Shown here piece by piece: positions 11,042 to 21,603 of a stretch of 64,000 nucleotides of DNA (position 1 is its first letter; the number at the start of each line of letters is the position of its first letter). The notes below the pieces were generated by a model that saw only the letters and a program-made list of their open reading frames with translations, was not told the origin of the DNA and did no database searches. The stretch is from Saccharina japonica. Taxonomy: Eukaryota > Sar > Phaeophyceae > Laminariales > Laminariaceae. The stretch spans positions 368,910 to 432,909 of the forward strand of contig MEHQ01003965.1 in assembly GCA_008828725.1 (NCBI GenBank), given 5' to 3'. Made by a program: the position numbers and the translations under genes.

Positions 11042-11432
11042 GTCCTATTTTTTTGTTTTACTGGTGATTTGCTACTGCTGTCCGACAAGCTGGGACGAAG
11101 TTTAGAAATATACATGTTTCGTGATCAAAACCAGAGATAAAATTTGCTTATCTATCATGTTTTTTGTGTGTGAATGAAGCCAAATAGCGTATTTTTAGGG
11201 ATTCAGCGGGATACTCCGGAGGCGACTCCGGCGGGCCCTCCGGGGGCGCCTTCAGCGCCCCCCCCTCGACCGGTGCTTTTTTTTCGGCTCGCTTCACTCG
11301 CCTGACTTTAGTTGACTACTACTGTAGTTGGCTAGGTAGCGCCAGCCAACTAGTCCACTAAAATCATGTAGTTGGCTGGCTTCGCCAGCCAACTAATAAT
11401 TAGCCGGGAACTCCCGACAACTCATAGCCCTA

Positions 11433-12099
11433 CCATGTTTGCTATATACGCAAGGGCGGCCGGGGATTTGGATATCATACACCTAACCCCCCCTCCCCCC
11501 GGAGGGCTCGATTTTTATTTTTTTAACAATACCCTGGTACTTGGTATTCGTTTTTTTAGTGTATCCAGCGTGTATCGGTGTACGTATCATGTGTGATTTG
11601 TGTGATGGAGTACCGGAGAGACGCAAACCCTCACATTGACGCAAATATCGTAACATGACACCACACATACATCCCTCGTGCGACATATTTTACCTTGAAT
11701 GCTTGTTCTGCTTTGCCACGATGTAATATGTGAGTGTCGAACACTGTTCGCGATGTTGCCGACAGTGACGTACACGACGTGTGTACAGAAGCATGTGGGA
11801 CTTGTGTGGGAAGGCAAGCTGCCAATGACACCAGGCAGGGTCAGCAGTCGGTTTCCCTGATCGATTATCGTTGCAAGGGTATACACAGGTGTCGAAGATA
11901 CCTACGTTGGGGCTATCGATCTATCTGCTAAGAAGGAAGGAACCTGCATGTTGATCCGACCACGCTTGTCGACCGAATACAATGTGCCTACGCAAGAAAA
12001 GAACGCACTCGACATTCCATGCCAAGCCTGCCGATCCCACGACTCTTCGGGGCCTTCTGATCCATCTTCGAGCGAGCTCATAGCTCTTTTGTTCCGCTC
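11433..12099. other. No gene recognised
   Basis: Short frames only. Contains a C- and G-rich stretch (11486-11508) and scattered tgtgtac runs. Nothing matching a known family was seen. Confidence 0.4.
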
Positions 12100-12410
12100 A
12101 CTACTGCTGCAGTCGCTGTCACTACTGCTGCAGTCGCTGTCACTACGCAGTTGCGGCCTACTCGTATAGGTCGCAGCGCCGCCCAGTAGTATTGTGGTAC
12201 TATGGAAGGCCTTGTATCAAGCAAGGGACGGCTCTCTACCGTCCCCTGTGTTCAATAGAGGGAGGGGACGGTGTCCGGTAGTATTGTAGTACTATGGAAG
12301 GCCTTGTATATCAAGCAGGGGGTGGGGGGCGGCTCTATACTGTCCCCTGTGTTCAGTTTTATATAGTTACTGTACAGGCGTATAGGGAGGGGACGGTCTC
12401 AGGTACCCCC
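12100..12410. repeat. Short tandem duplications
   Basis: A duplicated ctactgctgcagtcgctgtc unit occurs at 12102-12143. Then a unit of about 100 bp is repeated: gtagtattgtrgtactatgg, aaggccttgtat, a gacggctct-type segment and gtcccctgtgttca appear first at about 12186-12275 and again at about 12276-12400, with drift and small insertions. Confidence 0.7.
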
Positions 12411-12751
12411 CCCCCCTGTCAAAGGTCAAAGTTGAACAATTCGACGTGAGGTGTCGAAAAAATATTTTTTCGACCACCCTCGATATACGAGTAAGGATGA
12501 TATTGTGACGTCATCTGGAGGATGATTAATGAAGGAAAAGGGTATCGGTTTATCGGACGTGGACCCAGCAGAGGAACAGGGTATCGATTATTCGGACCTA
12601 GACACAGCATCAGCTACTACTGCTGCTGCTGTGATCATGTTTGCCCCCGTTTCTCATACCTGTCGGTTGAGAAAACACGGGTGTTGAGCAACAGGGGGCA
12701 GCGAAGATGCGTACCAGGTACATTGAGGTTGCATGCACCCTAACCCGTTCT

Positions 12752-12835
12752 CTCTACCCAACTGCATCAATCAGTACACCCAGTGTCTGTCCTGATTCCT
12801 AGTCTTAGCGAGCTACAAATTCTGGGGTCACAGAC
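12752..12835. repeat. Dispersed repeat copy (second copy about 34503-34600)
   Basis: Shares tctacccaact, then atcagtacacccagtgtctg and tcctgattccyartcytag, with the later locus in the same order. Family unknown. Confidence 0.65.
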
Positions 12836-12889
12836 ATATGTTACAAGGTCAGGTTCTGTAGGGTTTGTGGATTTAGGGTACGGGCATGG

Positions 12890-13440
12890 GAGTGTTACAG
12901 AACTTACAGAAGTTCCGGCTACGGGTATGAAAGTGTTACACAACGCACAGAAGATCCGTGGGGGTCAAAAATAGTTGTACCCTTACCCCGGGTATTGTGG
13001 CACGGGGCGTACAGAACATACAGAAGTTCCGGGTAAGGGGGGTATAGATGTCCTACAGAACTTACAGAAGTTCCGGGTACGAGTATAAGAGTGTTAAACA
13101 ACTCACAGAAGTTCCGGGTATTGTGGCACGGGCGTACATAACTCACAGATGTTCCGTACGGGTATAAACACGTTGTACCCGTACCCCGGGTATTGTGGCA
13201 CGGGCGTACAGAACTTACAGAAGTTCCGGGTACGGGTATGAGTGTCGCACAGAACTCACAGAAGTTATTTGTAGGGTAGTAATACCCGGGTACGGGTATG
13301 AGTGTCGCACAGAACTCACAGAAGTTCTTTGTAGGGTAGTAATACCCGGGAAAAAACCCGGGTATGGTTATTCATGTAACCTACAGGAACAATCTTGCAA
13401 ATTTTTCATACCAATACCGTACAGAACACCTAGTAAGAAA
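12890..13440. repeat. Minisatellite of cagaacttacagaagttccg-type units
   Basis: More than ten irregular units built from yrcagaactyacagaagtt, ccgggtacgggtatg and ccgggtattgtggcacggg. The same family forms a second array at 23280-23623 and 24859-24945, which a hAT element has split. The combination of perfect cores and variable spacers points to repeated local duplication. Confidence 0.85.
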
Positions 13441-13444
13441 TAAA

Positions 13445-13690
13445 AATCTGGTCCAGGCTGGATTTCTTATACGAGAGAGGGTGCTTTCTGCACTATTTTC
13501 AACATAACGATCCCGAATTTAGTTTTCTCCTTTTAAATACGACATCAGCCTGGCTTTCTTTTCAGCCTGTTTCTCATTTGGTGTCCTGTACTGTACAGCA
13601 GTAGTAGTACAGGACATCTTACAAAAACCAGGAAAACTGGCCAAAGCTGCATTTCTTATTCAAGACAGGGTGCTCTCAACGCTAAAATAA
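13445..13690. repeat. Imperfect direct repeat upstream of the copia remnant
   Basis: A segment containing gcatttcttat, then gag/cag-agggtgct-ctc, occurs at about 13450-13510 and again at about 13635-13695, some 185 bp apart. It may be part of the internal, now truncated, 5' region of the copia element. A short palindrome ctgtactgtacag lies between the copies. Confidence 0.5.
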
Positions 13691-16002
13691 CTTCAATGGG
13701 GTCCTGTATACGCCGCCGCGCCGACAACGTCGACAGGACTTGACATCATCTACGTATCGTCACCGCCGCTCCCACCGTCGCCGCCGCCACCGTCGCTTCA
13801 ACCGTCGCCGCCATCACCGCCGCTTCAAACGTCGCCGCCGTCACCGCCGCTTAAACCGTCACAGCCGTCACCGCCGCTTCAACCGTCGCAGCCGTCACCG
13901 CCGTTCCACCCGTCGCCGCCGTCACCGTCGCCGTCGCCGTCACCGCCGCTCTACCCGTCGCCGTCGGCCCGATCGCCAGTGTTGCCGTCACCCCCATCAT
14001 CGCCGCAACCGTCAACTGCACCGCTCTCCGCCGCCGCCCTGCCGCGGCCGCACACGGAGCCGCAGCAGCAGCGGGTGTCGGCGAGGACGCGATCGAAGAC
14101 GGTCAGGTTTTCCGCTACGCCGATGGTCCAGCCCTTAGCCGCCAGGGAGGCACAGCCGCCCCCATCGCCAGAAGAAGGCGGTCAGGCCGTTGACCCCAGC
14201 ACCGGACTCCTGTCGATGATGGGAAAATCAGCACTGTTGTCAATGCTGAATACGCGTGGGGCCGTCGACGCCAGTCACCGCAAGGCGCCGCCGCCTGTTG
14301 GGGGCCGCGGGCAGCCGCCGTATTGTTCCGCGGGGACTGGCGGGACACCGTGGGTTTTCGCGGCAATGCTGGCGACTCGGGAGGGCATTGACGCCACCTT
14401 GGACGACCAGCCGCCGCCTGACAAGCCCTCGGATTTGCCGCACTGCTACGCGTCTGATCTCAAGGTCCCCAAGAGCCACAAGGAGGCTCTACGGTCAGAA
14501 CATGCACGTCTTTGGGGGGACTCGACGGGGCGGGAGTTATATGGACTGCTGGATGCGGGGACGTTCGAGCCGATCTAGCAACCAGTGAACAACATAATTT
14601 ATGCGAAGTGGGGTTTCGATTGGAAGTCCGACGAATACGGTTGGCCCACCAAGACTATGGCGAGACTGGTAGCGCGGGGGGATCAGCAGAGAGTTAACAT
14701 TGACTTTGGAGAATTGTTTGCGCCCACTGTTGCTGTTTCGAGTGTTCGGTTGTTAACAGCGATGGCATTCGAGTTGAACCTTGACTTGTGCAAATTTGAC
14801 ATTGAGCAGGCCTTCGTGCAATCTGATCTGGAGGAGAACGTCTACATGCGTTTGCCCCAAGGTTGTGGTAGGTTGTCTGGGAAGGTAGTGAGGCTAAACA
14901 AGAGCCTATACGGATTGAAGCAAGCATCGAGACAATGGCATGCGCACCTTACTAGGTGTTTACTGACTTTGGGATTTGTGCAGTGCCTCGCTGATGCATG
15001 CGTGTTCCGTTTGATAGAACGGGGGAGTATAGTAATACCTATAGTAGTGCATGTGGACGATATATTTGCGGTAGGAGAGAAGGCTAGGTGTGACGATATA
15101 TTTAGTAGGAATTTGAACGGAATGGTTCCGGTCAAAAACCTTGAGGAGCTACGTTGGTATTCGGGGTGTTTCTATGAGAGGGATTGGGAGAAGGGTACAC
15201 TGAAGATTTCCCAACAAACATTCGCCGAACAATTGGCGGATGAATACGGGATAGAGTATGGTAGGAGTGTTCCCCTTTTTATTGGTACTAAGCTTGCGGA
15301 TTTCGACAAGAATGAAGCATCGGGAAACTGGCCGTTTCGCGAGTTGGTCGGTTCACTGATGTGGCTGTCAACCAAGACACGGCCGGACATTTCCAACGCA
15401 GTAAGAGCAGTGGCCCGATATTGCGCCGCGCCTAAGTACGTGCCCTGGAAAGCAGCATTTAGTATTTTAGGGTACGTGAGACGGACGAGTTCGTTCGGAA
15501 TGACTTTTCAGAGAGGTAAAGTAGGAGGATTGAGCATGCAGGTGTTTGCAGACGCAGACTACACAAGTAAGGCGACTGACAGGAGGTCGGTTTCGGGGGG
15601 ACTAGTGATGTGCGGGGGTGCTTCTGTGTCTTGGTTTCTAGGACACAGAAGTGTGTGACACTCTCCACGTCGGAGGCGGAGTACGTAGCACTTGCAGACG
15701 TCATTAAGGAAGTGTTGTTCTTGAGGCAGGTTTGACGTTTCATGCTGCCTGAAGTCGGAATGCCGTGCATTCCAGTGTTCAAGGATAACGAGGGTGCCGT
15801 GCAGCTCGCACAGAACCCTATTGCCAACTCGAACTCTGAGCACATCGACGTACGGCACCACTTTTTTAGGGAATTGACTGGGAGGAAAGAAATCTCTGTT
15901 ACGTATGTGCCGTCCGGTTCCCAGCATGCGGATTTCTTAAGCAATGCTATTTTTAAGGAGTCTTTTGAGTTCCACCGTAATATTTCCATGAATTTAGAAT
16001 GA
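13691..16002 (+). pseudogene. Ty1/copia retrotransposon pol remnant (reverse transcriptase and RNase H), disrupted
   Basis: One frame runs from a stop at 13688. It opens with a Pro/Ser-rich low-complexity segment (about 13750-13985, CCGCCGTCA-type repeats), then YASDLKVPKSHKEAL, then a TAG at 14576, and continues without a shift. The reverse transcriptase follows: MARLVARGDQQ, FDIEQAFVQSDL with the catalytic Asp, SLYGLKQASRQW, and HVDDIF as the YVDD-type centre. Then come TRPDISNAVRA and the RNase H part: FADADYTSKATDRRSVSGG, TLSTSEAEYVAL, SEHIDVRHHFFRE and QHADFLSNA, ending at 16000. A one-base shift near 15637 and a TGA near 15733 also break it. Gag, protease and integrase are absent. Catalytic motifs are intact, so decay is modest, but it cannot encode a full protein. 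Confidence 0.9.
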
Positions 16003-16238
16003 AAGCTTGGTTGTTTCGGGTCTTGGATGGCATGCGGTGGTATATAGTGATAGGAGGTGTTAGGTGTTCCTACATCAATGAGGTAGGAGATAGGTATTAT
16101 AGTGGGTTATGGAGTGTCTGCCATTGGAGCAATATGTTCTACTTATTGTGTCTGGTATCGAATAACTCCTTCAATGTTTCTAGATCATGGAAGGGCGAGA
16201 TGCACATCAAAACGACAATGGTATCATAAGGGGGGATA

Positions 16239-16713
16239 TGATAAATTATGATATCATGGTTCGATTTGTGGAACCGCATTGCATCTACGAGTATAATATG
16301 TATAATGGGGTAATGTGCTCGGGGCAATTCGCCGTCTAAGGAATAGTGTGGTTCATGAGAGGAATATTTTATTACTGTATTGCAGCATGTGGCATATTAT
16401 GTTACAAATGCATGGGTGTTTCATCAGGCGGACAATCCGTGGGGAAACGTTCCTATACTTGTTTGTGTGGTACGTACGTGACCTATTATGGAGCCACTAG
16501 TAGCAATTTTTACCGGTGCGTGATATGACTTGTTACTGTATGATACACGTAAGAACAGTTGCTCGTGTGCCACATATATCGTTATCATTTATGGTACAAT
16601 GTGGTTGTTGTTGTTGTTGTCTTCACATTAAAAACCGTGCCGGTCTCTCTATCCAGTACCTCCATCTATCCATACTAATACAACACTTGACACGGTCGAT
16701 TCCCGTGGTCACA
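16239..16713 (+). mobile_element. Possible 3' LTR of the copia remnant
   Basis: A purine tract (aaggggggata, 16228-16238) is followed by TG at 16239, and a region ending in CA before 16714 would give an LTR of about 475 bp. The PPT-then-TG arrangement at this distance from RNase H is as expected. There is no second copy in the window to prove it, so the far boundary is a guess. Confidence 0.35.
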
Positions 16714-17273
16714 GGCTAACTTACCCAAAAAAAGGTATACTGAAATAAACGTGGAACCCGAAGGGTCCGCAAAGCGATCAAAGCCAGTCAAAAACAGATA
16801 ATCTGGAGCCCTCCGCTCCCCTCTACACGCAATGTGAAGGTAAAAATAAAACTGGAAAGGTCAACATCACCAATCGGGGGCACACAACCCCTGAATATAT
16901 CTTGTTGCCCTTATCATGCCGGGGTGTTCCGTGCCGGGTTCACGCCGGTCAGGCAAACAAAATCGAGTTATCCACCCCGATTATAAATGCAGACATGGTA
17001 CGGGGGAAGGAAACTATGGTCCCGTTCGACTGATGTACCCCCGGCCTGCGAGCAGTGTGACTGCAAAAGGTCAAAAACAACAAAGGGAAAAAGACAAAGG
17101 CAAAGACAAAGAGACAAGTCAAAAGTACAAGCAAACACTCAAACAAAAAAAACCACAGAGACAGCACAGACACTTTATCCCGAGGGGGGGGTGGTGCAAT
17201 GGTGCGGCGGTGGGAGAAGGGGGAAAAACAAAACAAAACAAAACAAAACAAACAAACGAATAGTCCAGGAAAG
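16714..17273. other. Between the copia remnant and the LINE stop; probably includes LINE 3' untranslated sequence
   Basis: Read on the minus strand, the sequence after the LINE stop (17274) is T-rich and carries (TTTTG)n at 17222-17255, as LINE 3' regions often do. The element end and a target duplication were not found. Confidence 0.4.
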
Positions 17274-18065
17274 TCAATCCGGCACATATCGCGCCACTCG
17301 GTCCGCCATTTCTCGCTTGGTTTCTTCCCTCGCCGATTCGCCCTTCTTCCGCACCCCTCCCGTCCCGTTGGTTCTTGGCGTCTCTTTATTATTGCGGCGC
17401 TCTTTGTCTCGCCTGGTCGCTCGTTTTCGGCTAGCCTCTTCTTCGTCTTTGTGCCAGGAGCTCATAAACCTCTCAGCTCCCTGCAGCACTCTCTTGTACC
17501 ACTGCCTTCCTCCCTTCACCTTCGCTGCTTCCGCCCAAACTGATATCGGGACTCCGAAGACACGTCTCTGGTCGTCCGTAGAGCCGTGCGTAGCTCCGAA
17601 CGCTTTGAAGTCGTCCTTCAGGCACGTCCGCCAGTTCCGCTCCGGGCACCCCGCGCCCGGGTCCTTCCCCCCCACCAGCTCCCCGAACATCAGTCGTTTC
17701 GGGAGTCGCCCGTCTGGCTGTCATGCCACGGCCCCCGCGAACAGCAGGCGCCGCTGCCGGACAGTGGCTTCCACGCTCCGGCACCCGACCCTCTTCAGGG
17801 CCTGGGCGTAGGACAGCTGCCGGTAGGTGCCTTGCTTGCGCTGGTACCCAGTAACTCGCAGCAGCAGCTGGTAGTGTATCGTCCGCAGCAGTCGGTAGTG
17901 GTCGCGACGTGGGGCCCATGTCATGCAACCGTACAGCAGTGCCTCCATCGCCTCTGCTTGAAGCAGGCGGGCCTTGAGTCGAAACGGTGCTCCCGGCCTA
18001 TCGAAGAGCTCCGGGCCATACCTCCTGACGCAGGCCGATGCTGCTCTGCTCCTGAAGTTGATCTC
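17274..18065 (-). pseudogene. LINE C-terminal region
   Basis: After the shift near 18066 the protein continues in a second frame: ALLYGCMTWAPRRDHYRLL, VTGYQRKQGTYRQLSYAQAL and RQRRLLFAGAVA, matching the thumb and connection region that follows LINE reverse transcriptases. A TGA at 17721-17723 interrupts it, and the same frame then resumes (LMFGELVGGKDPGAGCPERN, KDDFKAFG) to a TGA at 17274-17276. The end is rich in Lys, Arg and Glu. No zinc knuckle is seen. Confidence 0.8.
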
Positions 18066-19768
18066 CCGGGGAGGTCGCCATGTTCGTTGACGAGGCCGCC
18101 CAGGTACCGGAACTCGAGGGTTTGGGTGTATTTCTGCCCCGCTGCTTCGATGATTAGCGACGGCGGGGGCGGTATTGGCTGCTTCTCTTTTACGCGCATC
18201 AGGAGAGTCTCCGTCTTCTTCTCCGACACCGTCAGCTCGAACTCCCCAAACACCTGCACGATAATGGTCATCATCTTCGCCAGTGCGTCGGCGGACCTCG
18301 ATACAACGCCAGCGTCATCGGCATACAGCATCCCCCACACCGCCCTCCGTACGCGGTCGAGTGGTGTCTCCGTCCCCGCTCCCGTCTTCTCCTTCAGGAA
18401 CACTAGGTTCTGCATGATACCATCGTCCTCGCTGAATCGTACGATAACGACCTCTAGGGCCGCGGCGAAACAAACTTTGAACAACAGTGGGGACAGCACA
18501 CACCCTTGTCGCAAGCCCTGCGTGGCCAAGAACCAGTCCGACAGTTCTCCATCGTCCATGCGCACCCGGGACCGCATTCCGTCGTGGAATTGGCGGATGA
18601 CGGCGACGATCTCCGCAGGAATCCCGGCCCTGACCAGCACCTTCCATTGCAGCTCTCGGTCCACCGAGTCATATGCCTTCTGTAGGTCGACGAAGCACAT
18701 GTAGAGCGGTATTCTCCTTCCCCGCCCTAGTTCCTGGAGTCGGCGCACGACAAACAGCATGCATACTGTGGATCGACCAGGTCGGAAGCCGCACTGTTCC
18801 TCCGAGAGGATGTTGCTGGCTTCGCAGAAGGCGCTTAGGCGGTTGGTGATGAGTTTGGCGGGAACTTTGCCTTCGTGCGATGGTAGCGAGATCCCCCTGA
18901 AGTTGTTGCAGTTGGACCGGTCGCCCTTCTTGTACAGCACTTTGATGGTTGCATCCTTCCACTCTTGCGGGATCTCTCCTCCCTTCCACACGTCGACGAG
19001 GATGGCATGAAGGCGCTCTAGGACGACGGGTTCGTCGTCATCGATCTTGAGCAACTCGGCAGGGAGGGAGTCATGGCCAGGTGACTTTTAGTTCTGCAGG
19101 CCTTTCGTTGCCCGTTCCACCTCCTCGAGGTCTGGCGCCGCTCCCAACCGTCGGGTGGCTCGCGTCGCTGGTCGTTGCGTCACTTTTTCGGCGATGTCTG
19201 GGTTCAGGGTGGGGGACTTAGTGTTGAGGAGGGTGCCGAAGAATCCCGCCCACCACTGGAGGATGTCTTCCTTGCTCCGGAGCAGCACGCCACTCTCGTC
19301 CGTGACGAAGTGCTGCCCCCCCGCTTGTTTCCCGCTGAGGCCCACTGATCTCTTAAGGTGTTTGTACAGCCCTCTCATGTTGCGGTCCTTGTAGAGCGCT
19401 TCGAGCTCCGCCAAGTACTTGTCGAGGTGGGCATAAATGCCCGCTTCGACTGCTGCGGCAACTCCCTTACATGCTGCTTTGAGGGTCCTCCATGTCGCTG
19501 TGGTCCAATTGCCCCTCATCGCGCGGCGCGCTTCCCGCCGCTTGGCAAGGGCCTCCTCCAAAGCGCCTCTCGTCACTGGGGTCTCACACCACTCCTGCAT
19601 GCGTCGTCTCCGCGGTTCCTCGGGTAGTACTGTCTGCGCCGCGTCGAGGAGGGCATTGGTAAACAACGTCGCCATCCCCGCTGTGGTGGTCGCTGGCTCA
19701 CCCGGTTGTTGGTCAAGGTTGTGGATGGACCGCTCGCTCACCGCCCGTCGTGCTGTTTCGACCTCCAA
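18066..19768 (-). pseudogene. LINE reverse transcriptase domain
   Basis: Same frame as the endonuclease. The first part (19768-19091) is a linker with Trp/Arg-rich helices (ALEEALAKRREARRAMRG, ILQWWAGFFGTLLN). A TAA at 19088-19090 interrupts it just before KSPGHDSLPAELL, the usual start of reverse transcriptase. Then come IPQEWKDATIKVLYKKGD, FRGISL, EQCGFRPGRST, FVDLQKAYDSVD with a catalytic Asp, GLRQGCVLSPLLF and LYADD, the active-site box. The frame holds to about 18066, where a one-base loss in a G run moves the remainder to another frame. Active-site residues are intact. Confidence 0.9.
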
Positions 19769-19774
19769 ATCCTG

Positions 19775-20692
19775 TCAGCTGACCTGCTGCTGTTTCGGTT
19801 TGGTCCGCACTGCTCGGTTGTGGGCAAGTATGCCACCGAGGTCGACGGTGGCTACCACCATGTTGTGGTCTGAGTCCGCCTTTACTGGGCGTACCGGTTG
19901 GGAAACGACAACTACGTTGGACACTCGGCCGCGGTGTGGCTGTCGCGTGAGGATGTAATCTATGCGCCGGCATTCGTCCCCCGACACGCCGTTGTATGTG
20001 TGCCATATCCCACCCTTACGTGTGGGAAAGAAGGTGTTCGTGATTGCTAGTCTGTTGTCCGTTGCGAAGGTCAGCAGCAGCCTGCCATTGTCGTTCAGCT
20101 TATCACGCCCGTGCTCGCCCATGATACGTTCGTCCTCTCTATCCACCCTCTCTCCCGTCCGCGCATTGGCGTCCATCATTACATAGACACACTCCTTGGC
20201 AGGGATCCCCCGCACGAGGCTGTCAAGTTTCCCCCAGAACCTATGCTTGCCGTCGGCGGCTGCGACCTCTGTTGGGGCGTACGCAGCTACAAAGTTGACC
20301 GCTCCGCGGTGACCCGTTATCTCAAACCTCATGGCCATAAGGTGTTCCTCGATATATTCGGTGGTGTACGCAGAAGTCCTGCACATTGACGCTTCAACGG
20401 CTATTCCCACGCCGTGTGTTCCACCTGTCTCCGTGCCACAGCAGAACACCCGAAACCCTGCTGCTGCGAATTCCGTTCGACCTGCCCTCCTTGTCTCCTG
20501 TAGCCCTAACACCGAAACGTTTTGTCTCACTGCCTCGTACAGGATGCTGCAGGCTCTCCCATAGCCGTTAGCCCCTTTTACAGCCAGAGTCCGCACATTC
20601 CAGGTTGCTACCCTAACAAGTGTACTCTGCTGCCTCTCGCGGGCGATACGTGGTGCCTTCCTAGCCAGACTATGCTTCGCCCGTCCCCTCAT
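19775..20692 (-). pseudogene. LINE endonuclease domain (EEP family)
   Basis: Starts at a real ATG at 20692. From about residue 25 it carries the EEP nuclease signature: ATWNVRTLA, GLQETRRAG with the catalytic Glu, a GTHGVGIAV strand, MMDANARTG with Asp and Asn, RRIDYILTR and ADSDHNMVV with the catalytic His. All key residues are present. This enzyme nicks target DNA to prime reverse transcription. The frame stops at a TGA (19775-19777), but the same frame resumes at once and leads into the reverse transcriptase, so it was one polyprotein. Confidence 0.88.
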
Positions 20693-20700
20693 TTTCCTCG

Positions 20701-21603
20701 TTCGTGCCTTTTTTCTGTTTTTTCTTGGTTGCTTTGCGCACTCTCGGGGTATAGTAAAAAAAGTTAATCCGGTGCTTGTATGTTGTACCAGAGATACGCC
20801 TCATCCCGGAGCGGCTCGACCCTCCAGCTCTGGATTCTCCTCCTTCCTCTCTCTGGTGCATACCCACACGGTGTACGGTCACTCCGCCACCCTCTCCGTG
20901 CTCTCTGCTGCTGCATGGCCCCGGTGTCCAAGCCGGGGCGTTAGGGTTTAACCCCATCTGCAGCCACCCGAGCTTGCTGCGTCACGAGTTACCCTGATCT
21001 CACGATAGCGGTAACTCCCGACTGCCAAACTGGGGATCCCCCTCTGAACGGTGCTAGGGACCGTGTATTCGTTTTGGGTTGGGTGGTTTTTCGAGGTTTG
21101 AGTCCACTTACGGACCTCGGCCTACCTCGGCAGGGAGGCAGGCCGGGGAGGCAGTTTTGTTTTATGTAACGGAATATGCACATTTGCATATATGCTCTCA
21201 TACGTACGTATTGGAAGACTGAAGTATGGCATGTAAGGTAGGGTCAGCATGTATGGTTTGGTCGCGTGAGTGTCTTGTGTGGTACGATAGAAGTATCCAA
21301 GTCCAAGTATGGGACGAGAGCGCTTGTCGCTATTTACGGTTCGGGGACGAGGCGAGCTTGGGGGAGGGAGGGTCTCTCTTGGTCACTTCTTTTTTCCCCC
21401 TCCTCCCATCATCCTCTCCGGAGGTGGCAATAATAGTACACACTTTCAACGTCTTCTGGACGCGCCGATGGCGGCACCGAGGATCATCTTCTTACGTCTT
21501 TAACCCATGCACCGGTTTTCCGATCATACGATTTCCTCTAAATATCAGAGTGGTTTTTTCACTTTAAAAGAATACCCTGTTTCTAATTTCGTGCCCCCTA
21601 CTA
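20701..21603. other. No host gene recognised; right part of the LINE flank
   Basis: 20700-21170 is GC-rich and may be LINE 5' untranslated sequence on the minus strand. It holds a ttagggtttaacccc palindrome-like motif near 20941. 21171-21603 has only short frames. Confidence 0.4.

Larger units (their letters stand above)
8788..11432. mobile_element. hAT-like element, composite with nested insertions (relative of 23624-24858)
   Basis: The left end starts tagggttgtaagttggg and the right end reads caactcatagcccta, a matching imperfect inverted repeat of the form TAGGGYTRTRAGTYG. The left subterminal part shares gggtttcctt...gaaggct with the element at 23624. The right part shares caaatagcgtattttt, the ctccggaggcg-rich stretch, cgcttcactcgcctgacttta and the ttcgccagccaact palindrome with the end of that element. 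A small TIR element (9406-9576) and a MULE-like MITE (9856-10476) sit inside. The flanking octamers (atttttgg and ccatgttt) do not match, so the two ends may come from different copies or a rearranged insertion. Confidence 0.5.
17222..20700 (-). mobile_element. APE-type non-LTR retrotransposon (LINE), degenerate
   Basis: Read from 20692 down to 17274 it has, in order, an endonuclease/exonuclease/phosphatase domain, a linker, a reverse transcriptase and a basic C-terminal region, the standard layout of an APE-class LINE. A 3' untranslated stretch with (TTTTG)n follows. GC content is clearly higher than in neighbouring DNA. The 5' boundary is not visible; GC-rich sequence up to about 21170 may be its 5' untranslated region. 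The clade (RTE, L2, CR1 or other) cannot be settled by eye. Confidence 0.85.

Noticed and set aside
13740..14138. Arg/His-rich open frame
   Set aside because: It is a shadow frame of the CCGCCGTCA repeat; the real frame is the Pro/Ser-rich one that leads into the copia reverse transcriptase.
17586..18704. 372-codon plus-strand open frame opposite the LINE
   Set aside because: Antisense shadow of the reverse transcriptase; the minus-strand frame has the catalytic motifs.
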